NCBI GenBank assembly: GCA_944378105.1
Contig: CALWGC010000020.1
Coordinates: forward strand, 1-64,000
Length of the DNA stretch: 64,000 nucleotides
Direction: 5' to 3'
Source of the DNA: an uncultured Clostridia bacterium
GTDB lineage: Bacteria > Bacillota > Clostridia > Lachnospirales > Anaerotignaceae
Shown here: positions 25,832-35,362 of the stretch, piece after piece
Layout of the letters: each line of letters opens with the position of its first letter
Numbering within the stretch: the first letter of the stretch is position 1
Translations under genes and position numbers: made by a program
The notes under the pieces: model-generated
Database searches by the model: none
Seen by the model: only the letters and a program-made list of their open reading frames with translations
What the model was told of the DNA's origin: nothing

Positions 25832-28426
25832 CTATTTTCGGAAAGAGAGGGCTCTTTTTTCCCCTTCCACCGCCAAAAGCGGCAAGAACGAAAGACCAAA
25901 CACCATCCCCCACTGGGCCGTGGTCAATGTCGTCACACCAAAAATGTGCTGAAGCGGTTTGCAGACCACAACCATGGCCTGAAGGCCCACCCCAACCAAA
26001 AACGCCAAGTCCAGCCAACGGTTTTCCAACATTCCTTTTTGTAACACCGTCTCTTCCTTTCGCATATTAAAGGCATGGACCAACTGGGAAATGGCCAAAA
26101 CGGAAAACGCCATGGTCCGCCCCACCGTCAAATTGCCGCTTCTTTGTCCAAGGCCAAAGGCCGTCAAAGCCAAAAACCCAATCATCAACCCTTCCCATAA
26201 AATCCGCCATCCGTCGGAGCGACTTAATACGGCCGTTTCTTTGAGCCGGTGGCGCATGATATCCGCTTCTCCTTTATCTAGCCCCAGGGCAATGGCCGGC
26301 AGAGAGTCGGTCAAAAGATTTACCCACAACAGCTGGATGGGCAATAACGGCACCGGCCAGGCAAAACACATGGCAACAAAAATGGTCACAATTTCTCCAA
26401 TGTTACTGGAAAGGAGGAAATGCACCGTTTTACGGATGTTGCCAAACAAATTGCGCCCTTCCCGTACGGCAGAGACGATGGTGGCAAAGTGGTCGTCGGT
26501 GATGACCAAGTCCGAGGCATTTTTGGCCGCATCGGTGCCGGTTTTTCCCATGGCGCAGCCAATGTCTGCCGCCTTTAAGGCCGGGGCATCGTTGGCCCCA
26601 TCGCCGGTCATGGCCACCACATGGCCTTTTTTCTGCCAGGCCTTTACAATGCGCACTTTGTGTTCCGGCGAAACGCGGGCGTAAACGGAAACGTGCTCCA
26701 CTTCTTTTTGCAGCTGTTCATCGCTCATTTGGGAAAGCTTTGGCCCTGTCAAACAGCCGTCGCCTTCTTGAAAAATGCCCACTTCTTTTGCAATGGCCAC
26801 CGCCGTTTTCACGTTGTCCCCCGTAATCATCACCGGCCGAATCCCGGCTTCTTTACAGCAAAGCACGGCATTTCTGGCCTCTGGTCTGGGCGGGTCCATC
26901 AGCCCCACAAAGCCTAACAGCACCATATTTTCTTCCATCCGTCCCTTGGGCGGTTTTTGACTTGATGACTGCTCGCAAACGGCAATGACCCGCAGGGCTT
27001 TTTCGGCCAAGGCCGCAGCCGCCGCCAAGGCCCGTTCCTTTTCCGATGGCAAAAGGGGCCGCTCTGCCCCGTTTTCTTTTCGGAATCGGCAGCAAGGCAC
27101 CACCACTTCTGGCGCCCCCTTCATCACCCATAAATACCGGCCATCCGGCAGACGATGGAGGCTTGTCATTTTTTTCCGCTCCGAAGAAAAGGGCACCTCG
27201 TCCACCATTTCCCGCTCCCTTTGGGTGGGGTAACAATGGCTATCATAAGCATAGGAGGCCAAGGCCTTTTCGGTGGCCATGCCAAAAAAGGTACCGTCCA
27301 CCAACCGGGCATGGTTACAAAGGGCCGCCCGGTGCAGCAACTGTCGTTTGTCCCCTTCGGTCAGCGCTTTTCCTCCGGCATCCACAAAAGCCACCGGCTG
27401 CATATTGTTTTGGGTCAAGGTCCCCGTCTTGTCCGAGCAAATGACCGTGGCCGAGCCCAGCGTTTCCACCGCCATCAGCCGCCGCACCACCGCATTTTTC
27501 TGCGCCAAACGCCCCGTTCCCATGGCCAGCACAATGGTCACCACCGCCGTCAACCCTTCCGGAATAGCCGCCACCGCCAGCGAAACCGAGGTCAAAAACA
27601 GGGCAAATAAATCTCCGCCCCGTAATAGACCCAACAAAAAAATCAGTACACAAATGCCCAGCGCCCCAAAGGCCAGCACTTGTCCCGTCTTGGCCAATTT
27701 TTGTTGCAACGGCGTTTTCTTTTCCCCTTCCTGGTTCATCAAATGGGCCATATGCCCCACCTGGGTTTGCATTCCCGTTGCCGTCACCACCGCAAGGCCA
27801 TGGCCATAGGCCACAAAAGAAGACGCAAAGACCATGTTCTTTTGCTCTGCCAACGGCGTATGGGGCCCACAGATGGCCTTGGCCTCTTTTTCCACCTCTT
27901 CGGCCTCGCCGGTTAAGGCGGCTTCTTTCATTTTCAAACTGACGCTTTCCAATAACCGCCCGTCGGCAGCCACCTGGTCGCCTGTTTCCAATACCAGAAT
28001 ATCCCCCGGCACCAGGCCCTTGGCATCGATTTGGCGAATTTCTCCTTCCCGCAGCACCTTGGCCTCCGGCGTATGGAGCGCCTTTAGGGCATCCATAGCC
28101 TTTTGCGCCCGGCACTCTTGCACCACGCCAATGATGGCGTTGAGCAGCACAATGGCCACAATAATCACCGTATCCCACGGTAGCTTCCCTTCCGAAAGGG
28201 AAAGCAGCAACGAAATGCCCGCCGCAGCCAGCAGCAATAATACCAAAGCGTCATTGAGTTGTCCCAAAAAACGGCACAAAAGAGAAGGCGGCTTTTTCCC
28301 CGTTTCCAACACATTTTCGCCCACCTGCTTCAGCCGCTCGTCCGCTTCCCGCTCGCTTAAGCCCCGGCTTGGGTTTGTCTTTTGCTCACGCACCACTTCT
28401 TCTGTTCTCTTTGTCCATTCTTCCAT
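25832..28426 (-). CDS. Ca2+-transporting P-type ATPase (P2A)
   Basis: The 864-residue pump has P-type motifs: actuator TGEAE, phosphorylation CSDKTGTLTQN, hinge TGDGANDAPALKAADIG. The membrane site contains IPEGL in TM4 and LPIQLLWVNLLTDSLPAIALGL in TM6, where SERCA-type calcium ligands Asn, Thr and Asp are conserved. This fits calcium export. An N-terminal cation-ATPase domain (NPSRGLSEREADERLKQVG) is intact and no metal-binding domain is fused. The ATG at 28426 follows GGTGAGG. It is divergent from the ytaF-like gene. Confidence 0.9.
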   Translation of the reverse strand: MEEWTKRTEEVVREQKTNPSRGLSEREADERLKQVGENVLETGKKPPSLLCRFLGQLNDALVLLLLAAAGISLLLSLSEGKLPWDTVIIVAIVLLNAIIGVVQECRAQKAMDALKALHTPEAKVLREGEIRQIDAKGLVPGDILVLETGDQVAADGRLLESVSLKMKEAALTGEAEEVEKEAKAICGPHTPLAEQKNMVFASSFVAYGHGLAVVTATGMQTQVGHMAHLMNQEGEKKTPLQQKLAKTGQVLAFGALGICVLIFLLGLLRGGDLFALFLTSVSLAVAAIPEGLTAVVTIVLAMGTGRLAQKNAVVRRLMAVETLGSATVICSDKTGTLTQNNMQPVAFVDAGGKALTEGDKRQLLHRAALCNHARLVDGTFFGMATEKALASYAYDSHCYPTQREREMVDEVPFSSERKKMTSLHRLPDGRYLWVMKGAPEVVVPCCRFRKENGAERPLLPSEKERALAAAAALAEKALRVIAVCEQSSSQKPPKGRMEENMVLLGFVGLMDPPRPEARNAVLCCKEAGIRPVMITGDNVKTAVAIAKEVGIFQEGDGCLTGPKLSQMSDEQLQKEVEHVSVYARVSPEHKVRIVKAWQKKGHVVAMTGDGANDAPALKAADIGCAMGKTGTDAAKNASDLVITDDHFATIVSAVREGRNLFGNIRKTVHFLLSSNIGEIVTIFVAMCFAWPVPLLPIQLLWVNLLTDSLPAIALGLDKGEADIMRHRLKETAVLSRSDGWRILWEGLMIGFLALTAFGLGQRSGNLTVGRTMAFSVLAISQLVHAFNMRKEETVLQKGMLENRWLDLAFLVGVGLQAMVVVCKPLQHIFGVTTLTTAQWGMVFGLSFLPLLAVEGEKRALSFRK

Positions 28427-28516
28427 GTTCCTCACCTCACCACAGTCTATTCTTTCTAGCACCAACTTATGCCGCAGACATATAGTAAGAAAAAACGAAA
28501 GAAAGGATGCTGCCAA

Positions 28517-29119
28517 ATGCTTCTTTCCTGGCTGATTTTTGCCCTGGCCCTGTCCTTGGATGCCTATGGCATTGGCATTGCTTATGGCATGCGCGCCATT
28601 CGAGTGACGGCTATGGCCCAGGTGGTGTTATGTTTGCTCTCTTTTGTACTGACAGGGGCAGCGCTGCTTTTTGGCCAAACCATTGGCTCTTTTTTGCCCG
28701 TTTCCTTTTCTGCCCGCCTGGGCCCCTGTCTCTTGTTGGGCCTTGGCCTCTATCAAATCTTAAAAGAATGGGGAAGCAAAAAGAAAACACCGGCCGATTT
28801 TGCCCATCCCGCCAGACTCTTGTCCTCTCCTGAAGAAGGCGACCGGGACCGCTCTTCATCCATCGATGGCCGCGAAGCCTTTGCCTTGGGGATTGCGCTC
28901 AGCATTGATGCCGCCTGTGCCGTTACAGGGGCCGGCATTGCCGGGCACGGTTCTTTGCTGCTTCCGGCGGCGACGGCATTGTTTCAGTTATTGTTATTGC
29001 GCTTGGGTACGTTTTGCGGCAAACGGCTGCGCCATTATCTGCCCTTTGATGCCGCTTTTTGGGGCCTTTCTTCTGGGCTTTTACTGGTGTTATTGGGCAT
29101 TGCCTTGTTGTTGGCATAA
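28517..29119 (+). CDS. ytaF: YtaF/MntP-like membrane protein
   Basis: The 200-residue protein has six hydrophobic segments and two repeats beginning FALALSLDAYGIGIAYGMRA and FALGIALSIDAACAVTGAGI, the pattern of the MntP/YtaF family. Members export Mn2+ or appear in sporulation (YtaF). The loop between repeats is long and charged. The ATG at 28517 follows AAAGGA. The YtaF call suggests, but does not prove, a spore-forming relative. Confidence 0.75.
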   Translation: MLLSWLIFALALSLDAYGIGIAYGMRAIRVTAMAQVVLCLLSFVLTGAALLFGQTIGSFLPVSFSARLGPCLLLGLGLYQILKEWGSKKKTPADFAHPARLLSSPEEGDRDRSSSIDGREAFALGIALSIDAACAVTGAGIAGHGSLLLPAATALFQLLLLRLGTFCGKRLRHYLPFDAAFWGLSSGLLLVLLGIALLLA

Positions 29120-29154
29120 AAAACTTCCCGCTTTCAAAGCGGGAAGCTTTTTTT
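29119..29154. terminator. Bidirectional terminator
   Basis: CTTCCCGC pairs with GCGGGAAG around a seven-base loop, with A and T runs on either side. It serves both the ytaF-like gene and the patatin-like gene. Confidence 0.8.
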
Positions 29155-30031
29155 AAAAGGACTTTCGTTCCGTTGCAAAAAAGGAGAGCAACGCCTCTTC
29201 TTGGGCTTTGGCATCGTGATATCCCTCCCAATATAGCTGGGTTAATTTTTCTTTGTCTTTTTCCAACCGTCTTAACTGCACCGGTTTTTGCGGCCGAATC
29301 ACGAAGGCCCGGCCGGCTTTTTCGGCCCGGTCCACTTCTTCCAATTCTCGATTGTACATCTTCCATCTCTCTTCCATGGCCTTGCACAACGCCGGATAGC
29401 GGCCATAGAAAAAGGAGAGGGCCTTGGCCCCTTTGAGAGGCTTTTTCCGATAGGTTTCGTCCCTCGTCAATACCACCAGCGCCTTTTTGGCCCCGTCTTG
29501 CAGCGCCTTGGCCAGCGGAATGGAGTCACTGATGCCGCCGTCCAAATAAGGGGTGCCGTTTAAGTTGACCACACGGGCAAAAAAGGGCAGAGAGCTGGAA
29601 GCACGCAGGCGCATGATTTCCCGTTTCATATCGCGGATGGGTAAATACGCCGCTTCCCCCGTGCGGCAATTGGTCACCACCACCGTAAAACGGCCTGGAT
29701 AGCGCTCAAACGCCTCATAATCATACAGGTCCAGCTCCTCTGGAATCTTGCGATAGGCCATATCCACGCCAAAAAAGTCGCCGGTTTTCACCAAGCTTTT
29801 CATGCTGGCATACCGGGGATCGTCCAAATAATCGATGGTGATACGAAAGGCTCGGCCTTTTTGGTTAGACAAATAGCTGGCACAGTGGCAGGCCCCGGCC
29901 GAAACGCCATAACAGTCAGAAAAAAACAGCTGTTTTTCCAACAAAAAATCCAATACCCCTGCCGTATACATGCCGCGCATGCCGCCGCCTTCTAACACCA
30001 GGGCGCCCTGCACCCAATTCTTTTCTTCCAT
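29153..30031 (-). CDS. Patatin-like phospholipase
   Basis: The 292-residue protein has an N-terminal oxyanion loop (LEGGGMRGMYTAGVLDF), a nucleophile elbow GVSAGACHCASY with Ser in GxSxG, and a DGGISDSIP motif supplying the catalytic Asp. It is a serine/aspartate dyad lipid acyl hydrolase of the patatin family, probably cytosolic or membrane-associated. The ATG at 30031 follows AAAGGA; an upstream TTG at 30040 is possible. It lies just after the comF-like gene in a minus-strand operon with recD2. Confidence 0.9.
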   Translation of the reverse strand: MEEKNWVQGALVLEGGGMRGMYTAGVLDFLLEKQLFFSDCYGVSAGACHCASYLSNQKGRAFRITIDYLDDPRYASMKSLVKTGDFFGVDMAYRKIPEELDLYDYEAFERYPGRFTVVVTNCRTGEAAYLPIRDMKREIMRLRASSSLPFFARVVNLNGTPYLDGGISDSIPLAKALQDGAKKALVVLTRDETYRKKPLKGAKALSFFYGRYPALCKAMEERWKMYNRELEEVDRAEKAGRAFVIRPQKPVQLRRLEKDKEKLTQLYWEGYHDAKAQEEALLSFFATERKSF

Positions 30032-30036
30032 GACCG

Positions 30037-30708
30037 TCAATCCTTTCTTCTTGCAGCCGCCAGCGTAAAGACGTGTACTTCCGCTGCACCGGCTTTCTTA
30101 CAAACCTTGGCGCATTGATTGGCCGTTGCTCCTGTGGTGTAAATATCATCCACCAATAACACAATGCTGCCCGGCGCCAAATCTGTCACTGCAAAGGCGT
30201 CCTTCACATTGGAAAGCCTTTCTTCTTTTCTTTCCAATTCCATCTGCGCCCTTGTTTCCTTCACTCTGCGTAACACCGCTTCTTCCATGGGCTTTCCTTC
30301 TGCATCGGCCAACTCCTTGGCCAAAAGCGCCGCTTGATTAAATCCTCTTTGCCGCATTCTGCTTTTGTGGATGGGTACTGGCAAAACAAGGGTGGGCCGA
30401 TGGAGCAAATAGGGAAACGAACGGCGCGCCACCGAAACCATCAGTTCTCCCAAACCCTTGCCCATGCCATAGGCCCCGTGAAACTTAAAGCGGAAAATAC
30501 TTTCTTTGATGTCCTCATAGTCAAAGACCGCCATGGCGCTATCGATGTACTTGGCATCCAAAACGGCGCCATCGCCAAACCGCTTGAGCACCAACCCTTT
30601 GGCCTCCTCTGCCTTCTTGCGGCAGTCGGAACAATATTCCTTTTCTTTTCCAAGCAGTGCACCACATAATAAACACCGGGGCGGAAACAACAAATCCAAA
30701 AGCTTCAT
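30037..30708 (-). CDS. ComF-family phosphoribosyltransferase-like protein
   Basis: The 223-residue protein has an N-terminal zinc-finger-like cysteine set (PRCLLCGALLGKEKEYCSDC) and a C-terminal PRPP-binding motif VLLVDDIYTTGATANQC, the ComF/GntX layout linked to DNA uptake or recombination. It overlaps the recD2 gene end by four bases and is followed by the patatin-like gene. Phosphoribosyltransferase activity is family inference. Confidence 0.9.
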   Translation of the reverse strand: MKLLDLLFPPRCLLCGALLGKEKEYCSDCRKKAEEAKGLVLKRFGDGAVLDAKYIDSAMAVFDYEDIKESIFRFKFHGAYGMGKGLGELMVSVARRSFPYLLHRPTLVLPVPIHKSRMRQRGFNQAALLAKELADAEGKPMEEAVLRRVKETRAQMELERKEERLSNVKDAFAVTDLAPGSIVLLVDDIYTTGATANQCAKVCKKAGAAEVHVFTLAAARRKD

Positions 30709-32984
30709 GTTCCCAATCCCCCTTGGTGCATAAAGTCATATAAACTGCAAAGCCGTCTGGCCAAAGAGGAATAGCGGCGCACCTGGCGATTATTATCCAC
30801 CATCTGCTCCATGGTCCGCTCCAATCCCACCAGCACCACCAAACTTTTGGCCCGGGTCACGGCTGTATACAACAAGTTTCTGGTCAATAACATGGGCGGC
30901 CCGCTATGGATGGGGATAATGACCACCGGGTATTCACTGCCCTGGGATTTATGGATGGTGACGGCATAGGAAAGCTCCAGCTCATCCAGCTGGGTAAAGT
31001 CGTACACCACTTCCCGCCCATCGTCAAAGAGCACCGTCAGCTCCTCATTGCCCCCATGGATGTCTGTGATCACGCCACAGTCGCCGTTAAAAATCCCCAG
31101 CCCCTCTTCTTCCACCTTGCCCAAGGCATTGCGCATTTTCCAGGCCAGATTATAATTGTTTTTCACCTGCATCACCTTATCGCCCTGGCGAAACAGCGTC
31201 GTGCGAAATTCTTTTTCTTTTTTGGATGCGGCCGGTGGGTTTAGGGCCCGCTGCAAGCGCCGGTTTAATTCGTTGACGCCAAGGGGACCTTTGCGCATGG
31301 GGCTTAGGACTTGCATCTCCTCTTTGTCACAGCCGCAAAAGGCAGGTAATCTGGTTTGAATCAACGAAATGATGGTACTGGCCACCTCTTCTGCTTTGCC
31401 GCGACGGACAAAAAAGAAATCCTTGTGCTTTTCGTTTAACACCGGCAAAAGCCCTTGATTGATGCGGTGGGCATTGGTGATGATGGCGCTTTCTTCCGCC
31501 TGGCGAAAGATTTCCGTTAACCGCACCACGGCCACCACACCGCTGGCAATCAAGTCTTTTAACACATTGCCCGGCCCAACGGAAGGCAGTTGGTCCACAT
31601 CCCCCACCAAAATCAGCCGGGTACCAGGGGAAACCGCTTTCAAAAAGCTATTCCAAAGCAAAATATCAATCATACTGGTTTCATCCAGTATAATCACATC
31701 GGCATCGATGGGGTCGTCCTCGTCTTTTTCAAAACGCTGGCTGCGGCTATCCTCCGACAAAAAGGAGGTGCCAAGCAACCGGTGGATGGTCTGGGCGGCA
31801 ATCCCCGTAGCCTCCGTCATCCGCTTGGCCGCCCGTCCCGTGGGTGCCGCCAACACCACTTCCAATTCCTGGTCTTGGAAAATATCGATGATAGTTTTGA
31901 TGGTGGTGGTTTTCCCGGTCCCGGGGCCACCAGTAATCACCAGCACCCCTTGCTCCATGGCGGCCTTTACGGCTTCTTTTTGTTTTTCGGCCAGATGGAT
32001 GCCTTCCCTCTGCTCCGTCTGTTCGATGATTCCGTCCCAGTCCACCCCGGCCTGGTCCTCTTGGTCTTGCAATAGCTCCAGCACCTTTTTGGCCGAGGCC
32101 AGCTCTGCATAATAATAAAGATTCAAATAAACGGCCGTTTCTTCTTCGATCTTTTCCCGCCAAATCTGATGCTCCAACTGCAACTGGGTGATGGCGTTTT
32201 CCACCAGCACCGCTTCCACCGAAAGCAGCTTGCAAGCCTCTTCCACCAACACCGGTTGGGGCAGATAGGTGTGCCCGTCCATGGCCGCATGGCTTAACAC
32301 ATATTTCACCCCCGCCTCGGCCCGGAAGGGGGAAGTGGCGTCAATACCGGCAGAAGCGGCAATTTTGTCGGCCATCTGAAACCCAATGCCAAAAATATCA
32401 TCGGCCAGGCGATAGGGATTGGTTTGGAGGATATCAAAGGTTTTGGACTGATACTTCTTATAAATCCGTAAGGCATACACCGGCGAAATGCCAAATTGTT
32501 GCAAAAACACCATGGCCCGGCGCATTTGATGCTGTTGGCGAAATTCTTCGCTGGTGCGCATGGCCTTTTCATAGGTGATGCCCCGAATTTCCACCAACCG
32601 GTCCGGCTTTTCTTCAATGACATAAAACGTGGCCTCGCCAAAGCGTTCCACCATTTTTTCCGCCGTTTTTTTGCCAATGCCCTTCAAAAATCCAGAGGCC
32701 AAGTATTTTTTCATCCCGTCGATGGAGGTGGGGATGGTTCTTTCATAACATTCCACCGAAAGCTGGCGCCCATAGGTGGGGTGGACGGACCAGTGGCCCT
32801 GTACGGTCAGGCTTTCGCCTTTTTGTAAATCGGCCGTCGTTCCCACGCAAACCACTTCCACTTTATCCTCTGCCAAGGTAAAGACCGTATACCCATTTTC
32901 GGCATTATGGAAAATGATTTCTTCCACCGTGCCGCGAAACGTAACCTGTGCTTCCAATCCGTTTTCACCTGCCTTTCCAAACAT
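30705..32984 (-). CDS. recD2: ATP-dependent DNA helicase RecD2
   Basis: The 759-residue superfamily 1B helicase has an N-terminal helix-hairpin-helix/OB region (GMKKYLASGFLKGIGKKTAEKM). The helicase motifs are motif I GGPGTGKTTTIK, motif II VIILDETSMIDI, motif III LVGDVDQLPSVGPGNVLKDL and motif VI TIHKSQGSEYPVVIIP, with the closing LLYTAVTRAKSLVVLVG. It unwinds DNA 5'-3' in repair, independent of RecBC. It is the first gene of a minus-strand operon with comF-like and patatin-like genes. The ATG at 32984 is accepted. Confidence 0.97.
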   Translation of the reverse strand: MFGKAGENGLEAQVTFRGTVEEIIFHNAENGYTVFTLAEDKVEVVCVGTTADLQKGESLTVQGHWSVHPTYGRQLSVECYERTIPTSIDGMKKYLASGFLKGIGKKTAEKMVERFGEATFYVIEEKPDRLVEIRGITYEKAMRTSEEFRQQHQMRRAMVFLQQFGISPVYALRIYKKYQSKTFDILQTNPYRLADDIFGIGFQMADKIAASAGIDATSPFRAEAGVKYVLSHAAMDGHTYLPQPVLVEEACKLLSVEAVLVENAITQLQLEHQIWREKIEEETAVYLNLYYYAELASAKKVLELLQDQEDQAGVDWDGIIEQTEQREGIHLAEKQKEAVKAAMEQGVLVITGGPGTGKTTTIKTIIDIFQDQELEVVLAAPTGRAAKRMTEATGIAAQTIHRLLGTSFLSEDSRSQRFEKDEDDPIDADVIILDETSMIDILLWNSFLKAVSPGTRLILVGDVDQLPSVGPGNVLKDLIASGVVAVVRLTEIFRQAEESAIITNAHRINQGLLPVLNEKHKDFFFVRRGKAEEVASTIISLIQTRLPAFCGCDKEEMQVLSPMRKGPLGVNELNRRLQRALNPPAASKKEKEFRTTLFRQGDKVMQVKNNYNLAWKMRNALGKVEEEGLGIFNGDCGVITDIHGGNEELTVLFDDGREVVYDFTQLDELELSYAVTIHKSQGSEYPVVIIPIHSGPPMLLTRNLLYTAVTRAKSLVVLVGLERTMEQMVDNNRQVRRYSSLARRLCSLYDFMHQGGLGT

Positions 32985-33005
32985 CAGTTCTAACGGTATA
33001 TTGTA

Positions 33006-33893
33006 TCACATTTTTTCCTCCGTTACAATCGGCGTCAGGTACGAAAAAAATGTTTTGCAGGCCCCAGAGGCCAAAGAGCCTTTGGCATAGACAAAGTGCA
33101 TCTGGCGATAGAGAGGAAAATCCGGCACAAACACCGGCGCCAGTGTGCCGCTCTTACATTCTGCTTCCACCACCTTTTCATACAAAAAAGAAACGGCATC
33201 GCTTTCTTCCAACAGTTTTTTCAACAGCAAAAAACTGCCCGCTTCCATCTGCTTTTCAAAGGCCAACACCGAGCTGTTTTTGGACGCCAAATGATGCTCC
33301 AAAATGGCCCTGGTGCCGCTGCCTTTTTCCCGCAACAGTACTGGATAGGGATAGAGCGTCTCCAAAGGGACTTCCTGCTTAGCCAGGGGATGGCCGCCCC
33401 GCACCACCGGCAAAAACGCCGCCTGACAAAATGGGATGGCTTCAAACAAACTTTCATCAAACATCCCTTCAATGAGCCCGCAGTCCAGCTGTCCTTCCAA
33501 CATGCGGTCCAACAAGGTTTTTGTATTGCCCACTTCCACCTGCAAACAAAACCCAGGCTGGGCCATGGCCCTTTTGAGCCGGTGGGGCAAATAATAATCG
33601 GCAATGGATAAGGTGGCCCCCACCCGCAGTGGGTGCACCATATGGGTCAGCTTTTCCCGCAGCCGCCGCTCGTTGGCCTTTTGAATCTTGGCATATTCCA
33701 ACAAGGCCTCTCCCTCTGCTGTCAGCACAAAACTGCGGCCGTGAAACTCCACCAACGCGCAACCATAGGCTTCCTCCAGCCGCCGAATCTGTTGGGTGAT
33801 GGCCGGTTGGGTAAAATGCAGCTGCTCTGCCGCCTTCGTATAACTGCCACATTGGGCCACCACCAAAAACGTTTCCAGTTTTCCATCCAGCAT
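33006..33893 (-). CDS. LysR-family transcriptional regulator, paired with yeiH
   Basis: The 295-residue protein has an N-terminal winged helix (LETFLVVAQCGSYTKAAEQLHFTQPAITQQIRRLEE region) and a C-terminal effector-binding domain. It is divergent from a YeiH-type transporter, as LysR regulators such as YeiE are, and probably controls it. The co-inducer is unknown. The ATG at 33893 opens MLDGKLETF. Its DNA-binding helix is rich in typical residues (AAEQLHFTQPAITQ). Confidence 0.9.
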   Translation of the reverse strand: MLDGKLETFLVVAQCGSYTKAAEQLHFTQPAITQQIRRLEEAYGCALVEFHGRSFVLTAEGEALLEYAKIQKANERRLREKLTHMVHPLRVGATLSIADYYLPHRLKRAMAQPGFCLQVEVGNTKTLLDRMLEGQLDCGLIEGMFDESLFEAIPFCQAAFLPVVRGGHPLAKQEVPLETLYPYPVLLREKGSGTRAILEHHLASKNSSVLAFEKQMEAGSFLLLKKLLEESDAVSFLYEKVVEAECKSGTLAPVFVPDFPLYRQMHFVYAKGSLASGACKTFFSYLTPIVTEEKM

Positions 33894-33951
33894 ATCGTCG
33901 CCTCCTTTCTTTTACTATAACATAAATTTATAAAACATAAAATATCATCAT

Positions 33952-33980
33952 TTGATTTTATGCTTCTTCCGTGCTATCCT
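33952..33980 (+). promoter_or_regulatory. Promoter of yeiH-like gene
   Basis: TTGATT and TATCCT are spaced 17 bases apart in the intergenic region. The divergent LysR product probably acts here; AT-rich sequence lies just upstream. Confidence 0.55.
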
Positions 33981-34018
33981 ACACCCAACAGACATGCAAC
34001 AGCAAAAGGAGGATCTAC

Positions 34019-35044
34019 ATGAAAAAAGTATTTGAGGTTTTACCCGGGTTTTGCTTGGCCGTGGTTACGGCCTTTGTGGCGGTGCAAATCGAGACACTTT
34101 TGCCCATTCCCCTGATTGGGGCGTCAGTATTGGCTTTGTTTCTTGGCATGGGGTGTAACTATTTCAAAAAACCTTCTGCTTCTGTGGCCAAAGGGTTGAA
34201 ATTTACATCCAAACGGGTGCTGAAATTTGCCATCATTTTGCTTGGCGCTTCCCTCAACATCACCACCATTTTAACCGTCGGCCGCCTTTCTTTGACGGTC
34301 ATGGTCTTTACGCTTTTGACCTGCTTTGGCGGCGGCTATTTTGTCGGAAAGTTATTGGGTCTGGATTGGAAACTTTCCAATCTCATCTCCGCCGGCACCG
34401 GCATTTGCGGCGGTTCGGCCATCGCCGCCATCTCCCCCGTCATCGAAGCCGACGACCGGGACATTGCCTATGCCATGAGCGCGACGTTTTTGTTTGACAT
34501 GGCCATGATTTTGCTCTTTCCACTGTTGGGCCGGGCCCTGGGGTTAAGCGATATGGCCTATGGTCTTTGGGCCGGCACCGCCGTGAACGATACCTCCAGC
34601 GTCGTTGCCGCCGGCTATGCCTTCAGCGAAGCGGCCGGGGATTTTGCCACCATGGTGAAACTGACCCGTACCCTTTCCATCATCCCCACCGTTTTGATCT
34701 TTGCCTTGATTCAAAATCGGATTTCCAAAAAAGAGGCCCTCTCCAACGGTACCGTGGCCAACAAAGAACAGGTGCATATCTTCACCCTCCTGCCTTGGTT
34801 CATCGTTGGCTTCATCGCCATGGCCCTCATCAATAGCGCCGGGCTTTTGCCTGCCGCCGCTTCTTTGACCATGAAAAACACCAGTAAGTTTTTGATGGTG
34901 GCAGCCTTGGCTGCCATCGGCTGGAACACCGACTTTGGCGAAATGAAACAATCGGGCGTGAACCCCATGATCCACGGCTTTATCGTCTCCCTGGCCGTTG
35001 TATTGGTGGCCATCGGCGTGGAATACGCCATTGGGCTGGTATAA
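34019..35044 (+). CDS. yeiH: YeiH/UPF0324 family membrane protein
   Basis: The 341-residue protein has about ten hydrophobic segments. Conserved UPF0324 motifs include PLIGASVLALFLGMGCN, FAIILLGASLNIT, SAGTGICGGSAIAAISPVIEADDRDIAYAMSATF (shortened here) and GTAVNDTSSVVAAGYAFSE. The family is annotated as a putative sulfate or sulfonate exporter; the substrate is not shown by sequence. The ATG at 34019 follows AAAAGGAGG. It is controlled in all likelihood by the divergent LysR protein and ends before a spacer with a terminator. Confidence 0.85.
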   Translation: MKKVFEVLPGFCLAVVTAFVAVQIETLLPIPLIGASVLALFLGMGCNYFKKPSASVAKGLKFTSKRVLKFAIILLGASLNITTILTVGRLSLTVMVFTLLTCFGGGYFVGKLLGLDWKLSNLISAGTGICGGSAIAAISPVIEADDRDIAYAMSATFLFDMAMILLFPLLGRALGLSDMAYGLWAGTAVNDTSSVVAAGYAFSEAAGDFATMVKLTRTLSIIPTVLIFALIQNRISKKEALSNGTVANKEQVHIFTLLPWFIVGFIAMALINSAGLLPAAASLTMKNTSKFLMVAALAAIGWNTDFGEMKQSGVNPMIHGFIVSLAVVLVAIGVEYAIGLV

Positions 35045-35362
35045 AAAATAGAAATAAGCATCTCCACCCTTCCTCTTTACTGAAAAGAAAAAAGACATAC
35101 CTTAGATGGAATTTTTCCTTGTGTTTCTTTCTAAGGAAAACAAAAAAGCTGGCATCCTTTTCCTACAAAGGGTGCCAGCTCTTTTCTTTTTGCAAAAGTG
35201 ATTTTTTCTGAAAATCCTTTTTGCTGTGCGTATTTTTCTTTCTCTCTTTTTTTCTTTTCTCGCGATGATTTCTTCACAAATTGCCCAATTTTTCCGATAT
35301 GCGAATCGCAATTCATCATTCCAAACAAAACGGCAATTCTAACAAAAATTCTCCGCTTTTTT
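35045..35362. other. Spacer with terminator
   Basis: About 318 bases separate yeiH from the sigma-54 activator gene. It holds the bidirectional hairpin at 35147-35180 and A/T-rich sequence; no coding frame with a ribosome site is visible. Confidence 0.5.
35147..35190. terminator. Terminator, palindrome-family copy 5
   Basis: AGCTGGCATCCTTT pairs imperfectly with AAAGGGTGCCAGCT, with T/A runs outside. It ends yeiH (plus) and could also serve the activator gene (minus). Confidence 0.75.
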